From contig CAZMZC010000004.1 of NCBI GenBank assembly GCA_964570685.1, positions 1 through 64,000 on the forward strand: a DNA stretch of 64,000 nt, given 5' to 3'. The number at the start of each line of letters is the position of its first letter. Position 1 is the stretch's first letter. This DNA is from UBA1189 sp964570685 (GTDB lineage: Bacteria; Bacteroidota; Bacteroidia; Bacteroidales; Bacteroidaceae). Below the pieces are notes generated by a model. The model made no database searches and was not told where the DNA came from. It saw only the letters and a list, made by a program, of their open reading frames with translations. This document shows, piece by piece, positions 42,664 through 51,160 of this stretch. The translations under genes were made by a program, and so were the position numbers.

Positions 42664-43647
42664 TTAGTCGATTACCCAAGCGGAATTATGTGCTTTGGTT
42701 TTCTGTGGGTCATAGTACAAGGCTTTGACGTCAGGGATGCGTATGCGGTAGGTACGTCCCGATTTGTTGTTCATCGTATATTCGCGTAGCCAAGGATTCT
42801 CCTCCTTGAGTTGGGCCACGGTGACACCGTGTTTGCGGGCAAAGGCGGCAAGGTCGTCAATCTGCTGCGTAGTGGTGATAATCTCCTTCGGGGCGATGTA
42901 GGGGTATAGCTGCGAGCGCTTGAGCACGAAGCCGTAGGCCTTGGGGTTCTCCAGTACCTGCTTGGCGGCAAGTATGCGGAACATATAGCGTGAGGTCTCC
43001 TCTACAAGCCAAAGGTCCATAGCTCGTGTAGCACCTTGTTGCTCTATTCGGCGCGATATGCCATTCTGTCCGGCATTGTAGCTGGCAGCTACGGTCATCC
43101 AATCACCATATAAGTTGTACGATTCTTTCAGATACTTGCAGGCTGCACGGGTAGCCTTCTCCAGATTGTAACGTTCGTCGATATTGGCATTCACCTCCAA
43201 TCCGTACTCGCGTCCTGTGGCTTGCATAAATTGCCACATGCCTGCCGCTCCGGCGGGTGACTTTGCTGTTGGGCTGAGGTTGCTTTCGATGACCATCAGG
43301 TACTTGAGGTCATCGGGCACACCGCATTCCTTAAGTATGGGCTCTACGATGGGGAAATATCTGTTTGCTCGCTTTATCATCAGCAGTGTCAACTGGTGCG
43401 AGTAGGTGAACGCGGTAATCTCGCGATCCATGCGTTCGCGTAGGTCGGCGCGGTCGAGTCGGATGACTTCGTCGGCGAACGTCACCTCGTTGGGGACCTC
43501 GGGCACCACGGCCAATGCCGCCACTTTGGATTGTGGTAACTCTTTGTCAGTAAGTTGCTGATGCCCCATGAACAGGGGTATCGATGCGCCTATGCTCATC
43601 AATATGGCAGCGGTCAATGTCTTGTGCAGTATCTTTTTACCATTCAT
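42664..43647 (-). CDS. MltD-like lytic transglycosylase
   Basis: The 327-residue protein has a signal-anchor N-terminus (MNGKKILHKTLTAAILMSIG), then an SLT domain. The catalytic Glu lies in LMVIESNLSPTAKSPAGAAG, followed by MWQFMQATGREYGL and AASYNAGQNGISRRIEQQ. The C-terminal 80 residues lack an obvious LysM motif. It cuts the glycan strand of peptidoglycan. The ATG at 43647 is preferred over 43665, which falls inside the -7 box (43663-43670, minus). It precedes the two-component pair with a 22-bp gap. Confidence 0.85.
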   Translation of the reverse strand: MNGKKILHKTLTAAILMSIGASIPLFMGHQQLTDKELPQSKVAALAVVPEVPNEVTFADEVIRLDRADLRERMDREITAFTYSHQLTLLMIKRANRYFPIVEPILKECGVPDDLKYLMVIESNLSPTAKSPAGAAGMWQFMQATGREYGLEVNANIDERYNLEKATRAACKYLKESYNLYGDWMTVAASYNAGQNGISRRIEQQGATRAMDLWLVEETSRYMFRILAAKQVLENPKAYGFVLKRSQLYPYIAPKEIITTTQQIDDLAAFARKHGVTVAQLKEENPWLREYTMNNKSGRTYRIRIPDVKALYYDPQKTKAHNSAWVID

Positions 43648-43662
43648 GTTTACTATTTTGGG

Positions 43663-43670
43663 CAAAGGTA
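43663..43670 (-). promoter_or_regulatory. -7 box of the transglycosylase gene
   Basis: TACCTTTG on the minus strand. It overlaps the upstream candidate ATG (43665) and thus decides the start in favour of 43647, with a leader of only about 10 nt. Confidence 0.55.
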
Positions 43671-43705
43671 CGAAATATGTTCAATACAACCAAGAGAAGG
43701 CATGC

Positions 43706-45118
43706 TTAGTAAGCACAAATGGCTGTGCATACCTTGTCTTGCCAGGCGCGGGCTTGTGAGAGCTTGAGCACGTGTTGGTTCATGATGACGAAGGCGAGGG
43801 TGTGCCCGTTGGTGGCACGGGCATAGCCGGCAAGAGTGCTCACTCCCGTCATGCTGCCCGTCTTGGCAATGATGCGCCCACGCATGGTCTTACTTCCCAT
43901 GCGGCCTTTGAGTGTTCCGTCGGTGCCGCTGTGGGGTAGGGCATTGGTAAGTATTTCGTATAGCTCGGGTTGGCTATGGGCATAGCGCAATACGCTGAGC
44001 AACAGGTTGGCACTTATCATATTGTAGCTTGAGAGCCCGCTGCCGTCTACTATCTTGTGGGGCGGCACGCGGCCTCCCTTCTCTCCATATATATGGTTTA
44101 TGGATGCGAGCATAGAGTCTATCCGTATCACACCGTCAGAAGCCGTGGCGTAGGGCTTCCCACTGGCAGCAGCGAGATGAAAGAGGAGAGCCTCGGCATT
44201 GAGGTTGTCGCTCTCCTTGAGAGCTTCGTACACGACTTCTCCAATGGAGCGTTCAACTGTGGCGATGGGGCGTGCGTCGGGTGGGCATATGCCGTAGCCG
44301 AAGTGGCTGGCTCCGATGCCGCAGCGTAGCATCCGTTCGGTGAAAAGGGCGAAAAAGTGTTGATCAGACGTCTGAACGCTTAGTTTGCGGGTACGCGGTT
44401 GCTCTACGTTGCCACTGATGATAATGCGGTTACTGCCATCTTGCCATTCACGGGTGATGCGTAGCGGTCCGACCGAGTCGTTGTAACAGCAGGTGCGGTT
44501 GTCTATCTCGTACCAGGAGGAGGTGGGTAGGCATACGATGGTGGCAGCGCTGTCTTTGATAGTGGGGGTGACGCACACCTCTACACAACCTTTTTCGAGC
44601 AGCAATGGCGAATAGTAGGGTTGGAAGGCTGCTGGGGCATCGTCCCAGCACCAACCGCTGCCCCAGTAGGTAGTGTCGGTCATACTGACATCGGCCAATA
44701 CGGAACCGCTGATGCTACGTATGCCAGCATGGGGTATGGCAGCTATGAGGCTGTTGAGGTCGGTGGTGGTGAATTCGGGATCAAAACCACCCACTACGTA
44801 GAGGTCGCCGTGCAGGATACTGTCTGCGCCCAAGAAGCCCGTAGTACGCAGCTCGGTGCGCATTGTGTAGTCGGTACCCAGACGGTCGAGCGCAGCCACC
44901 GTAGTCACCACCTTCTCCACCGAGGCGGGGCGGCATAGTTTGTCGGCACGGTGTTCATAAATCATCTTGTCGGCTGTAAGGTCGTATACAACTACTGAAG
45001 CGTCGGCAGTGTGTAGTAGGGCATCCCCCAACAATACATCAAGGTGAGTAGTGAGGCTCTGTGCCATCATGAGTATAGAGCCGCACAGCATAGCAGGTAG
45101 GAGGGTATATCGTCGCAT
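43706..45118 (-). CDS. dacB: D-alanyl-D-alanine carboxypeptidase/endopeptidase (PBP4, DacB type)
   Basis: The 470-residue protein has a signal peptide (ends SLTTHL-side of MMAQ), SxxK as S66-V-E-K69 in CRPASVEKVVTT, SxN in SGLSSYNMISANLL and KTG in GRIIAKTGSMTGVSTLAGYA. It is a low-molecular-weight penicillin-binding protein that trims peptidoglycan peptides in the periplasm. A weak -7 box (TAACTTTA, minus, 45138-45145) lies upstream. nadB diverges on the other side. Confidence 0.92.
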   Translation of the reverse strand: MRRYTLLPAMLCGSILMMAQSLTTHLDVLLGDALLHTADASVVVYDLTADKMIYEHRADKLCRPASVEKVVTTVAALDRLGTDYTMRTELRTTGFLGADSILHGDLYVVGGFDPEFTTTDLNSLIAAIPHAGIRSISGSVLADVSMTDTTYWGSGWCWDDAPAAFQPYYSPLLLEKGCVEVCVTPTIKDSAATIVCLPTSSWYEIDNRTCCYNDSVGPLRITREWQDGSNRIIISGNVEQPRTRKLSVQTSDQHFFALFTERMLRCGIGASHFGYGICPPDARPIATVERSIGEVVYEALKESDNLNAEALLFHLAAASGKPYATASDGVIRIDSMLASINHIYGEKGGRVPPHKIVDGSGLSSYNMISANLLLSVLRYAHSQPELYEILTNALPHSGTDGTLKGRMGSKTMRGRIIAKTGSMTGVSTLAGYARATNGHTLAFVIMNQHVLKLSQARAWQDKVCTAICAY

Positions 45119-45178
45119 GGATTCTCAATTTTGCCGATAAAGTTACGACAATATATCCGATTTATAAAATTCTTTCTT

Positions 45179-45186
45179 TACCTTTG
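45179..45186 (+). promoter_or_regulatory. -7 box of nadB
   Basis: TACCTTTG 26 bp upstream of the nadB ATG, within the divergent region shared with dacB. The -33 box is not clear. Confidence 0.55.
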
Positions 45187-45212
45187 CGGTGTGAACCCTA
45201 ATAAATTCGACA

Positions 45213-46778
45213 ATGGTACACAAGTATGACTTCCTCGTTATCGGCTCAGGATTAGCCGGAATGAGTTTTGCGCTCAAGGTAGCGCACAAGGGCAAGGTAG
45301 CGCTCATTTGCAAGGCTGGACTTGAAGAGGCCAACACTTATTACGCACAGGGTGGTATCGCTGCGGTTACCGATCTCACGGTAGACAAATTTGACAAGCA
45401 CATCGAAGACACGATGATTGCCGGCGATCACATCAGTGACCCTGCGGCTGTGGAGAAGGTGGTCAAGGGTGCTCCGGCACAGATAGAGGAACTCATCCGT
45501 TGGGGAGTTGATTTTGACAAGAAGGCGGACGGCGACTTTGATCTTCACAAGGAGGGAGGACACTCGGAGTTCCGTATCCTGCATCACAAGGATAATACGG
45601 GTGCCGAGATACAGACCTCGCTTATCGAAGCTGTGAAGGAGCATCCCAATATCACCGTCTTTACCAACCACTTTGCCGTGGAGATCATCACCCAGCACCA
45701 CATGGGCATTATCATCACCCGCCACACTTCGGGCATCCGCTGCTATGGGGCCTACGTACTTAATGAGGACAACGGTGTGGTCGATACCTTCCTTTCCAAG
45801 GTCACCGTGATGGCTACCGGAGGATGCGAGGCAGTGTACCGGCAGACCACCAATCCGCTCGTTGCTACAGGCGACGGTATAGCTATGGTATACCGTGCCA
45901 AGGGCGTAGTGAAGGATATGGAATTCATACAATTTCATCCTACGGCTCTGTTCCACCCTGGCGACCGTCCCTCATACCTCATCACCGAGGCCATGCGTGG
46001 CTACGGTGGCGTGCTCCGTACCAAAGATGGCAAGGAGTTTATGCACAAGTACGACCCGCGCCTTTCGCTTGCTCCGCGCGACATCGTGGCCCGTGCCATT
46101 GACAATGAGATGAAGACCCGTGGTGACGAACACGTATACCTTGACGTCACCCATAAAGACCCCGAGGAGACTAAGGCACACTTTCCTAATATCTACAAAA
46201 AGTGCCTTTCCATCGGTATTGACATCACTAAAGACTATATCCCCGTGGCTCCAGCAGCACACTATCTGTGTGGTGGCATCAAGGTGGATCTCGACGGGCA
46301 GAGCAGTATACGTCGCCTCTATGCCATTGGCGAGTGTTCATGTACTGGTTTGCACGGTGGTAACCGCCTTGCCTCCAACTCGCTCATTGAGGCCATTGTC
46401 TATGCCGATGCAGCAGCCAAGCATGCTTTGAGTGTGCTCGAGCGTTACGACTACAATGAAGACATCCCCGAATGGGACGACGAGGGCACCATCAGCACCG
46501 AAGAACGCGTGCTCATCACCCAAAGTATGAAAGAGGTGAACCAGATTATGGAGGCTTACGTGGGTATTGTGCGTAGCAATACCCGCCTCACCCGTGCGTG
46601 GAACCGCCTAGATATCCTCTATGAAGAGACAGAAGCCCTCTTCAAGCGCAGCAAGGCCACACGCGAGCTATGCGAACTGCGCAATATGATCAATGTAGGC
46701 TATCTTATCACTCGTCAAGCTATGGAACGTAAGGAGAGTCGCGGATTGCACTATACTATAGACTATCCGAAGCGGTAA
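45213..46778 (+). CDS. nadB: L-aspartate oxidase
   Basis: The 521-residue flavoprotein begins with the FAD-binding motif VIGSGLAGMSFALKVA and has EFIQFHPTALFHPGDRPSYL, then SLAPRDIVARAIDNEM and LHGGNRLASNSLIEAIVYAD, the pattern that sets NadB apart within the fumarate reductase family. It oxidises L-aspartate to iminoaspartate, the first step of de novo NAD synthesis. nadA and nadC are not in the window. queG follows 35 bp downstream. Confidence 0.93.
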   Translation: MVHKYDFLVIGSGLAGMSFALKVAHKGKVALICKAGLEEANTYYAQGGIAAVTDLTVDKFDKHIEDTMIAGDHISDPAAVEKVVKGAPAQIEELIRWGVDFDKKADGDFDLHKEGGHSEFRILHHKDNTGAEIQTSLIEAVKEHPNITVFTNHFAVEIITQHHMGIIITRHTSGIRCYGAYVLNEDNGVVDTFLSKVTVMATGGCEAVYRQTTNPLVATGDGIAMVYRAKGVVKDMEFIQFHPTALFHPGDRPSYLITEAMRGYGGVLRTKDGKEFMHKYDPRLSLAPRDIVARAIDNEMKTRGDEHVYLDVTHKDPEETKAHFPNIYKKCLSIGIDITKDYIPVAPAAHYLCGGIKVDLDGQSSIRRLYAIGECSCTGLHGGNRLASNSLIEAIVYADAAAKHALSVLERYDYNEDIPEWDDEGTISTEERVLITQSMKEVNQIMEAYVGIVRSNTRLTRAWNRLDILYEETEALFKRSKATRELCELRNMINVGYLITRQAMERKESRGLHYTIDYPKR

Positions 46779-46813
46779 GCTAGGTAAGAAGAGCTATTGG
46801 TTTTGAGGCAAGC

Positions 46814-47743
46814 ATGTGTATGAGGGGTAAGATTGAGGCCGAGGCGCTGCGCCTTGGGTTCACTGCCTGCGGTTTCGCTGCAGCTGAGCCTGTAAGCGGG
46901 GAGGTGGCTCACGAGGTCGACCATTGGGTGGAGCAGGGCTACCATGCTGGGATGGGCTATATGGAGCGCAACCGCGAGCTTCGCCTCGACCCTACGCTGT
47001 TGGTGCTCGGATGCCGTACGCTCATCGTCGTGGCTCTCAACTATTATCCTCAGCGGCTACTGCCTAAGGAGGGCTACCAGATAGCCTACTATGCCTATGG
47101 CAAGGACTATCACCGCGTGGTGAAGGATAAGCTGCACCAGTTGCTTGTCTACATCCGTACTCTCGCTCCTGACGTCAAGGGGCGTGCCTTCTGCGACACG
47201 GCTCCCCTGCTCGAACGCTATTGGGCCGTGAAGGCTGGGCTGGGCTTTATAGGACGAAACCGCACCCTCATCATCCCTGGGCAAGGAAGCTACTGCTTTT
47301 TGGGAGTGCTGGCAATTGATGCACGGGTAGATGTTCATACCATGCCATCGACCCATGCCGAGAGTACTTGTATGGGTTGCGACCGTTGCCTCAAGGCCTG
47401 CCCTACGGGTGCCTTGACTCGCGATGGCATCGACTGCCGCCGGTGCCTCTCGTACCTCACCATCGAGCATCGGGGGGCATTTCCCCGTGAGGTAGTCGGA
47501 AAACTAGATAAGCGTATCTATGGGTGTGACACCTGTCAGCAGGTGTGCCCACACAACAGCAAGGCTGCTCCCACTTCAGAGCCTCTCTTCACAATGTCAC
47601 CGGATGTGGCTGCATTAACTCCCGTACAATGGCAGCAACTTACCCCTGAACAATATGCGGTTCTCTTTAAGGATAGTGCTATGGAGCGGGCTGGATATGA
47701 AGGTCTGTGCCGTAATATAGGGTTCGTAACGAAAAAGTGTTAA
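46814..47743 (+). CDS. queG: Epoxyqueuosine reductase
   Basis: The 309-residue protein has the N-terminal cobalamin-binding part (RELRLDPTLLVLGCRTLIVV, ALNYYP) and two [4Fe-4S] cluster motifs: CMGCDRCLKACPTGAL and CRRCLSY...GCDTCQQVCPHN. It reduces epoxyqueuosine to queuosine at the wobble base of tRNAs with GUN anticodons. It lacks the C-terminal HEAT part found in longer members. An alternative ATG lies 6 bp on. It is likely co-transcribed with nadB. Confidence 0.93.
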   Translation: MCMRGKIEAEALRLGFTACGFAAAEPVSGEVAHEVDHWVEQGYHAGMGYMERNRELRLDPTLLVLGCRTLIVVALNYYPQRLLPKEGYQIAYYAYGKDYHRVVKDKLHQLLVYIRTLAPDVKGRAFCDTAPLLERYWAVKAGLGFIGRNRTLIIPGQGSYCFLGVLAIDARVDVHTMPSTHAESTCMGCDRCLKACPTGALTRDGIDCRRCLSYLTIEHRGAFPREVVGKLDKRIYGCDTCQQVCPHNSKAAPTSEPLFTMSPDVAALTPVQWQQLTPEQYAVLFKDSAMERAGYEGLCRNIGFVTKKC

Positions 47744-47790
47744 ACATAGTTTTGCCATTTTAGGCACGGCAAAGGGTGGCAAGAATAAAA

Positions 47791-47825
47791 ATCGAGGATG
47801 TATCAGCAATTGATACATCCTCGAT
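47791..47825. terminator. Bidirectional terminator between queG and the SulP gene
   Basis: A perfect 15-bp stem, ATCGAGGATGTATCA (47791-47805) with TGATACATCCTCGAT (47811-47825) and a 5-nt loop. A-rich sequence before it and T/A after fit use by both converging genes. Confidence 0.88.
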
Positions 47826-47846
47826 TATAATCCTGGGGCATTGTTA

Positions 47847-49541
47847 TTACTTACTCTTAGTGTCGAGTTCTTGTGTCAGAACCTTGGCACGCTCCAGAGC
47901 GATGGTAATGTGGCTACAGATGTTCTCTTTGCCTATGAGGTCATCGAAACCAGCTTTGGTGAGAACGCTGAGTACCTTGTCATTGACGCCTGAGAGGACG
48001 ATGTGCACATCTTTCTTCAGGCACTTCTTACAGAGATTCGTAAGGTTGTGTACACCTGTAGAGTCGATAAACGGAACTTTTCGCATACGGATGATGCGTA
48101 CAGCGGGATGTTTGCCTACGTCGTTCATCACCTCCTCAAAACGGTTGGCTATACCAAAGAAATAAGGACCGTTGATCTCATATACCTCCACGCGATCAGG
48201 AATGACGAGATGCTCATTATTGTAGGGTAGGTCGCTATCGGCATTGAGGTCAATTTCTTCCGTTTCCACCGATACTTTGGTCACTTCAGACATACGGCGC
48301 ATGAAGAGCAAGCAAGCAATGAGGATGCCCACTTCGATAGCCACAGTGAGGTCGAAGATAACGGTAAGGAAGAAGGTGACGAGCAGTACGGTGATGTCGC
48401 TCTTGGGGTTCTTCAGAATGGCCTTGAAGCTGCGCCACTCGCTCATGTTGTACGAAACTACCACCAGGATGCCTGCCAGGCACGACATGGGGATGTACTT
48501 GGCCAACGGCATGAGGAAGAAGTAAATGAGCAATAGCACCAAAGCATGGATGATACCAGCAATGGGGGTGCGTCCGCCGTTGTTGATGTTGGTCATCGTG
48601 CGGGCAATGGCTCCGGTGGCAGGAATACCACCGAAGAGCGAGCAGGCCATATTGGCAATACCCTGTCCTACAAGTTCCTGGTTGCTATCGTGCTTGTCGC
48701 CTATCACACCATCGGCCACAGCAGCCGAAAGCAATGACTCTATAGCGCCCAGCATGGCAATAACAAGGGCGGGTGACATGAGTTTGGTAAACACTTCCCA
48801 CGTAATCTTGGGTACTTCGGGAGTAGGCATGTCAGGATTGATGGTGAAGCGGTCGCCGATAGTCTCGATGGTTGTCACGCCGGCATAGTTCTTCAGGAGC
48901 AAAGCCACCACGGTCATCAGAATGATGGCAAGCAGTGAGCCGGGCAATTTCTTGCTTATCTTAGGGGTATATACGATAATCAGGATGCTTCCCAGTCCTA
49001 TGAGCAGGGGCCATATGTTCATCGTATTGAAATGCTGGAAGTATACTATCCACTTACTTACGAAATCGGTAGGAACATCGGCAATCTGCATGCCAAAAAG
49101 GTCTTTGATCTGTGTAGTGAAGATGGTGAGTGCGATACCGCTCGTGAAGCCCACGATAATGGGGTAGGGGATGTACTTGATGATAGTACCCACACGCAGC
49201 ACACCCATCAGAATGAGGAAGATACCTGCCATGAAGGTGGCGATGATGAGTCCGTTCATGCCATAATCGGCGATGATACCGAAGACAATGACGATGAAGG
49301 CTCCCGTAGGACCACCGATCTGCACCTTACTACCGCCAAACACGGAGATGAGCAGACCTGCTATAATGGCTGTGATGATACCCTTCTCGGGGGTAACTCC
49401 CGACGCGATGCCGAAAGCGATGGCAAGCGGCAGCGCTACGATACCGACAATGATACCGGCCATGAGATCCGACATGAACGTGGCTTTGTTGTAACCCTTC
49501 AAACAGGCGAACAACTTAGGTTGGAATTCAAACAATTTCAT
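47847..49541 (-). CDS. SulP-family anion transporter with STAS domain
   Basis: The 564-residue protein has about 12 membrane segments with the family pattern DLMAGIIVGIVALPLAIAFG and GGPTGAFIVIVFGIIADYG. A cytoplasmic STAS domain follows (about 440-555; RVEVYEINGPYFFGIANRFE, then RKVPFIDSTGVHNLTNLCKK). SulP proteins move sulfate, bicarbonate or dicarboxylates. The substrate cannot be read from sequence, and no carbonic anhydrase or sulfate gene is adjacent. The region upstream (49542-49844) has no clear promoter for it. Confidence 0.9.
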   Translation of the reverse strand: MKLFEFQPKLFACLKGYNKATFMSDLMAGIIVGIVALPLAIAFGIASGVTPEKGIITAIIAGLLISVFGGSKVQIGGPTGAFIVIVFGIIADYGMNGLIIATFMAGIFLILMGVLRVGTIIKYIPYPIIVGFTSGIALTIFTTQIKDLFGMQIADVPTDFVSKWIVYFQHFNTMNIWPLLIGLGSILIIVYTPKISKKLPGSLLAIILMTVVALLLKNYAGVTTIETIGDRFTINPDMPTPEVPKITWEVFTKLMSPALVIAMLGAIESLLSAAVADGVIGDKHDSNQELVGQGIANMACSLFGGIPATGAIARTMTNINNGGRTPIAGIIHALVLLLIYFFLMPLAKYIPMSCLAGILVVVSYNMSEWRSFKAILKNPKSDITVLLVTFFLTVIFDLTVAIEVGILIACLLFMRRMSEVTKVSVETEEIDLNADSDLPYNNEHLVIPDRVEVYEINGPYFFGIANRFEEVMNDVGKHPAVRIIRMRKVPFIDSTGVHNLTNLCKKCLKKDVHIVLSGVNDKVLSVLTKAGFDDLIGKENICSHITIALERAKVLTQELDTKSK

Positions 49542-49844
49542 AGTGAAAAAATGTCTATATATGCTAATACCTTATATATATACTTTATACAGGACTCAGG
49601 TGAAAGTGATAATTGACGGTGCAAAATTACGACGTTTTCACGAATTATTCGGTACAATTCTTAAAAAATCTTTCATGGAATGCGTGGATGCGTTTTTTGA
49701 CTCGCAGAGAAAAGTGCAAGTAGACTTGCCTTTTCGCCCGCTTATTTGTACCTTTAGGCCGCTTCGCAGACAGAAATTAGGCGGCGGCTCGGAAATGTTC
49801 AAATAAATTTGCGTTTTCTCTCGCCTTGCACTAATTTTGCCCAC
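49542..49844. other. Intergenic region carrying a promoter-hairpin repeat
   Basis: No gene is seen. The left part is A/T-rich. Near 49705-49735 lies a small hairpin (gtgcaagtagacttgc). From 49774 on it is the promoter-hairpin repeat described separately. Confidence 0.6.
49774..49840 (+). promoter_or_regulatory. Promoter-hairpin repeat in front of the U32 peptidase gene
   Basis: This is the plus-strand partner of 2211-2277 (55 of 67 positions identical). The hairpin arms are CAAAT and ATTTG, against CAAGC and GCTTG in the other copy, so both arms changed while pairing held. TTTG (49808-49811, the 3' arm), 20 bp and TAATTTTG (49832-49839) give a perfect promoter. The ATG follows 6 bp later. 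Confidence 0.7.
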
Positions 49845-51140
49845 ATGAATCGGAAAGACTTTGAAATAATGGCTCCCGTAGGCTCGCGCGAATCGCTGGC
49901 TGCTGCCATTCAGGCGGGTGCCGACAGTATATACTTCGGTATTGAGAATCTCAATATGCGTGCCCGCTCGGCCAGTACGTTCAGTATTGATGATCTGCGT
50001 GAGATAGCGGCTACGTGTGACGAACATGGCGTGAAGAGCTACCTTACGGTCAATACTATTATCTATGATGAGGACATCGCTCTGATGCGTACCATTATTG
50101 ATGCCGCTCACGAGGCGGGCATATCGGCCGTCATCGCTGCCGACGTGGCGGTAATGGACTACTGTAACCGCATAGGGCAGGAGGTGCACCTGAGCACACA
50201 GCTCAACATCAGTAATGCTGAGGCACTCAAGTTCTACGCCCGCTTTGCCGACGTGGTGGTGCTGGCCCGCGAGCTCAACCTCAAGCAAGTGGCAGCTATC
50301 TATAAGACCATCCAGGACGAGCAGATACGCGGTCCGAAGGGTGAACTCATCCGTATTGAGATGTTCTGCCACGGGGCGCTCTGCATGGCTGTCTCGGGCA
50401 AGTGCTATCTGAGTCTGCACGAGCTGAACGCATCGGCCAATCGTGGTGCCTGCATGCAGGTGTGCCGCAGAGGCTACGGTGTGGCAAGAGAGGAACCTGC
50501 CTATCTCCTTAGCGAGGTGGATAGCCCCGCTGACCCCATTGAGTTGGAGGTTGACAACAAGTATGTCATGTCGCCCAAGGACCTCAAGACCATCCGCTTC
50601 ATGGATGAGATGATGGATGCTGGCGTGCGTGTGTTCAAGATAGAGGGACGTGCCCGCGGTCCTGAATATGTGAAGACCGTGGTGGAGTGCTACAACGAGG
50701 CCATAAACAGCTACCTGGATAGTACGCTCACTGAAGAGAAAAAGGATGAGTGGGACCGCCGTCTGGCCACGGTATTCAATCGCGGTTTCTGGAATGGCTA
50801 CTACTTGGGGCAGCGCCTGGGCGAGTGGACGCGCAACTACGGCTCGGCCGCTACAGAACGCAAGGTGTATGCTGGCAAGGGAATCCGCTACTTCTCAAAC
50901 ATCGGTGTGGCGGAGTTTCTTATCGAAGCTACCGAACTGCATGTGGGCGACAAACTGCTCATCACGGGACATACTACGGGTGCCATGTACCTCACGTTGG
51001 ATGAGGCACGCGTAAACCTCAAACCTGTAGACACGGTAAAGAAGGGCGTACATGTGTCGTTCAAGGTACCCGACCGTATACGCCCGAACGATAAATTGTA
51101 TCTCATACGCTCTACCGGGGTGAATGATAAGGCTAATTGA
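49845..51140 (+). CDS. Peptidase U32 family protein (tRNA hydroxylation/YegQ-like)
   Basis: The 431-residue protein begins MNRKDFEIMAPVGSRESLAA and has the U32 signature region RIEMFCHGALCMAVSGKCYL with the family cysteines, then ANRGACMQVCRRGY. U32 proteins such as TrhP/YegQ take part in 5-hydroxyuridine formation at tRNA wobble U34, and others were described as collagenases. tRNA modification is the more likely role here. The start codon is only 6 bp after the -7 box, so the mRNA would be leaderless or nearly so. The following gene begins 20 bp downstream. Confidence 0.85.
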   Translation: MNRKDFEIMAPVGSRESLAAAIQAGADSIYFGIENLNMRARSASTFSIDDLREIAATCDEHGVKSYLTVNTIIYDEDIALMRTIIDAAHEAGISAVIAADVAVMDYCNRIGQEVHLSTQLNISNAEALKFYARFADVVVLARELNLKQVAAIYKTIQDEQIRGPKGELIRIEMFCHGALCMAVSGKCYLSLHELNASANRGACMQVCRRGYGVAREEPAYLLSEVDSPADPIELEVDNKYVMSPKDLKTIRFMDEMMDAGVRVFKIEGRARGPEYVKTVVECYNEAINSYLDSTLTEEKKDEWDRRLATVFNRGFWNGYYLGQRLGEWTRNYGSAATERKVYAGKGIRYFSNIGVAEFLIEATELHVGDKLLITGHTTGAMYLTLDEARVNLKPVDTVKKGVHVSFKVPDRIRPNDKLYLIRSTGVNDKAN

Positions 51141-51160
51141 TAGTTAAATATAGAAGTACC

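Noticed and set aside
45138..45186. A shared operator in the dacB-nadB divergent region
   Set aside because: Only the two -7 boxes could be seen; no palindrome or repeat stands out.
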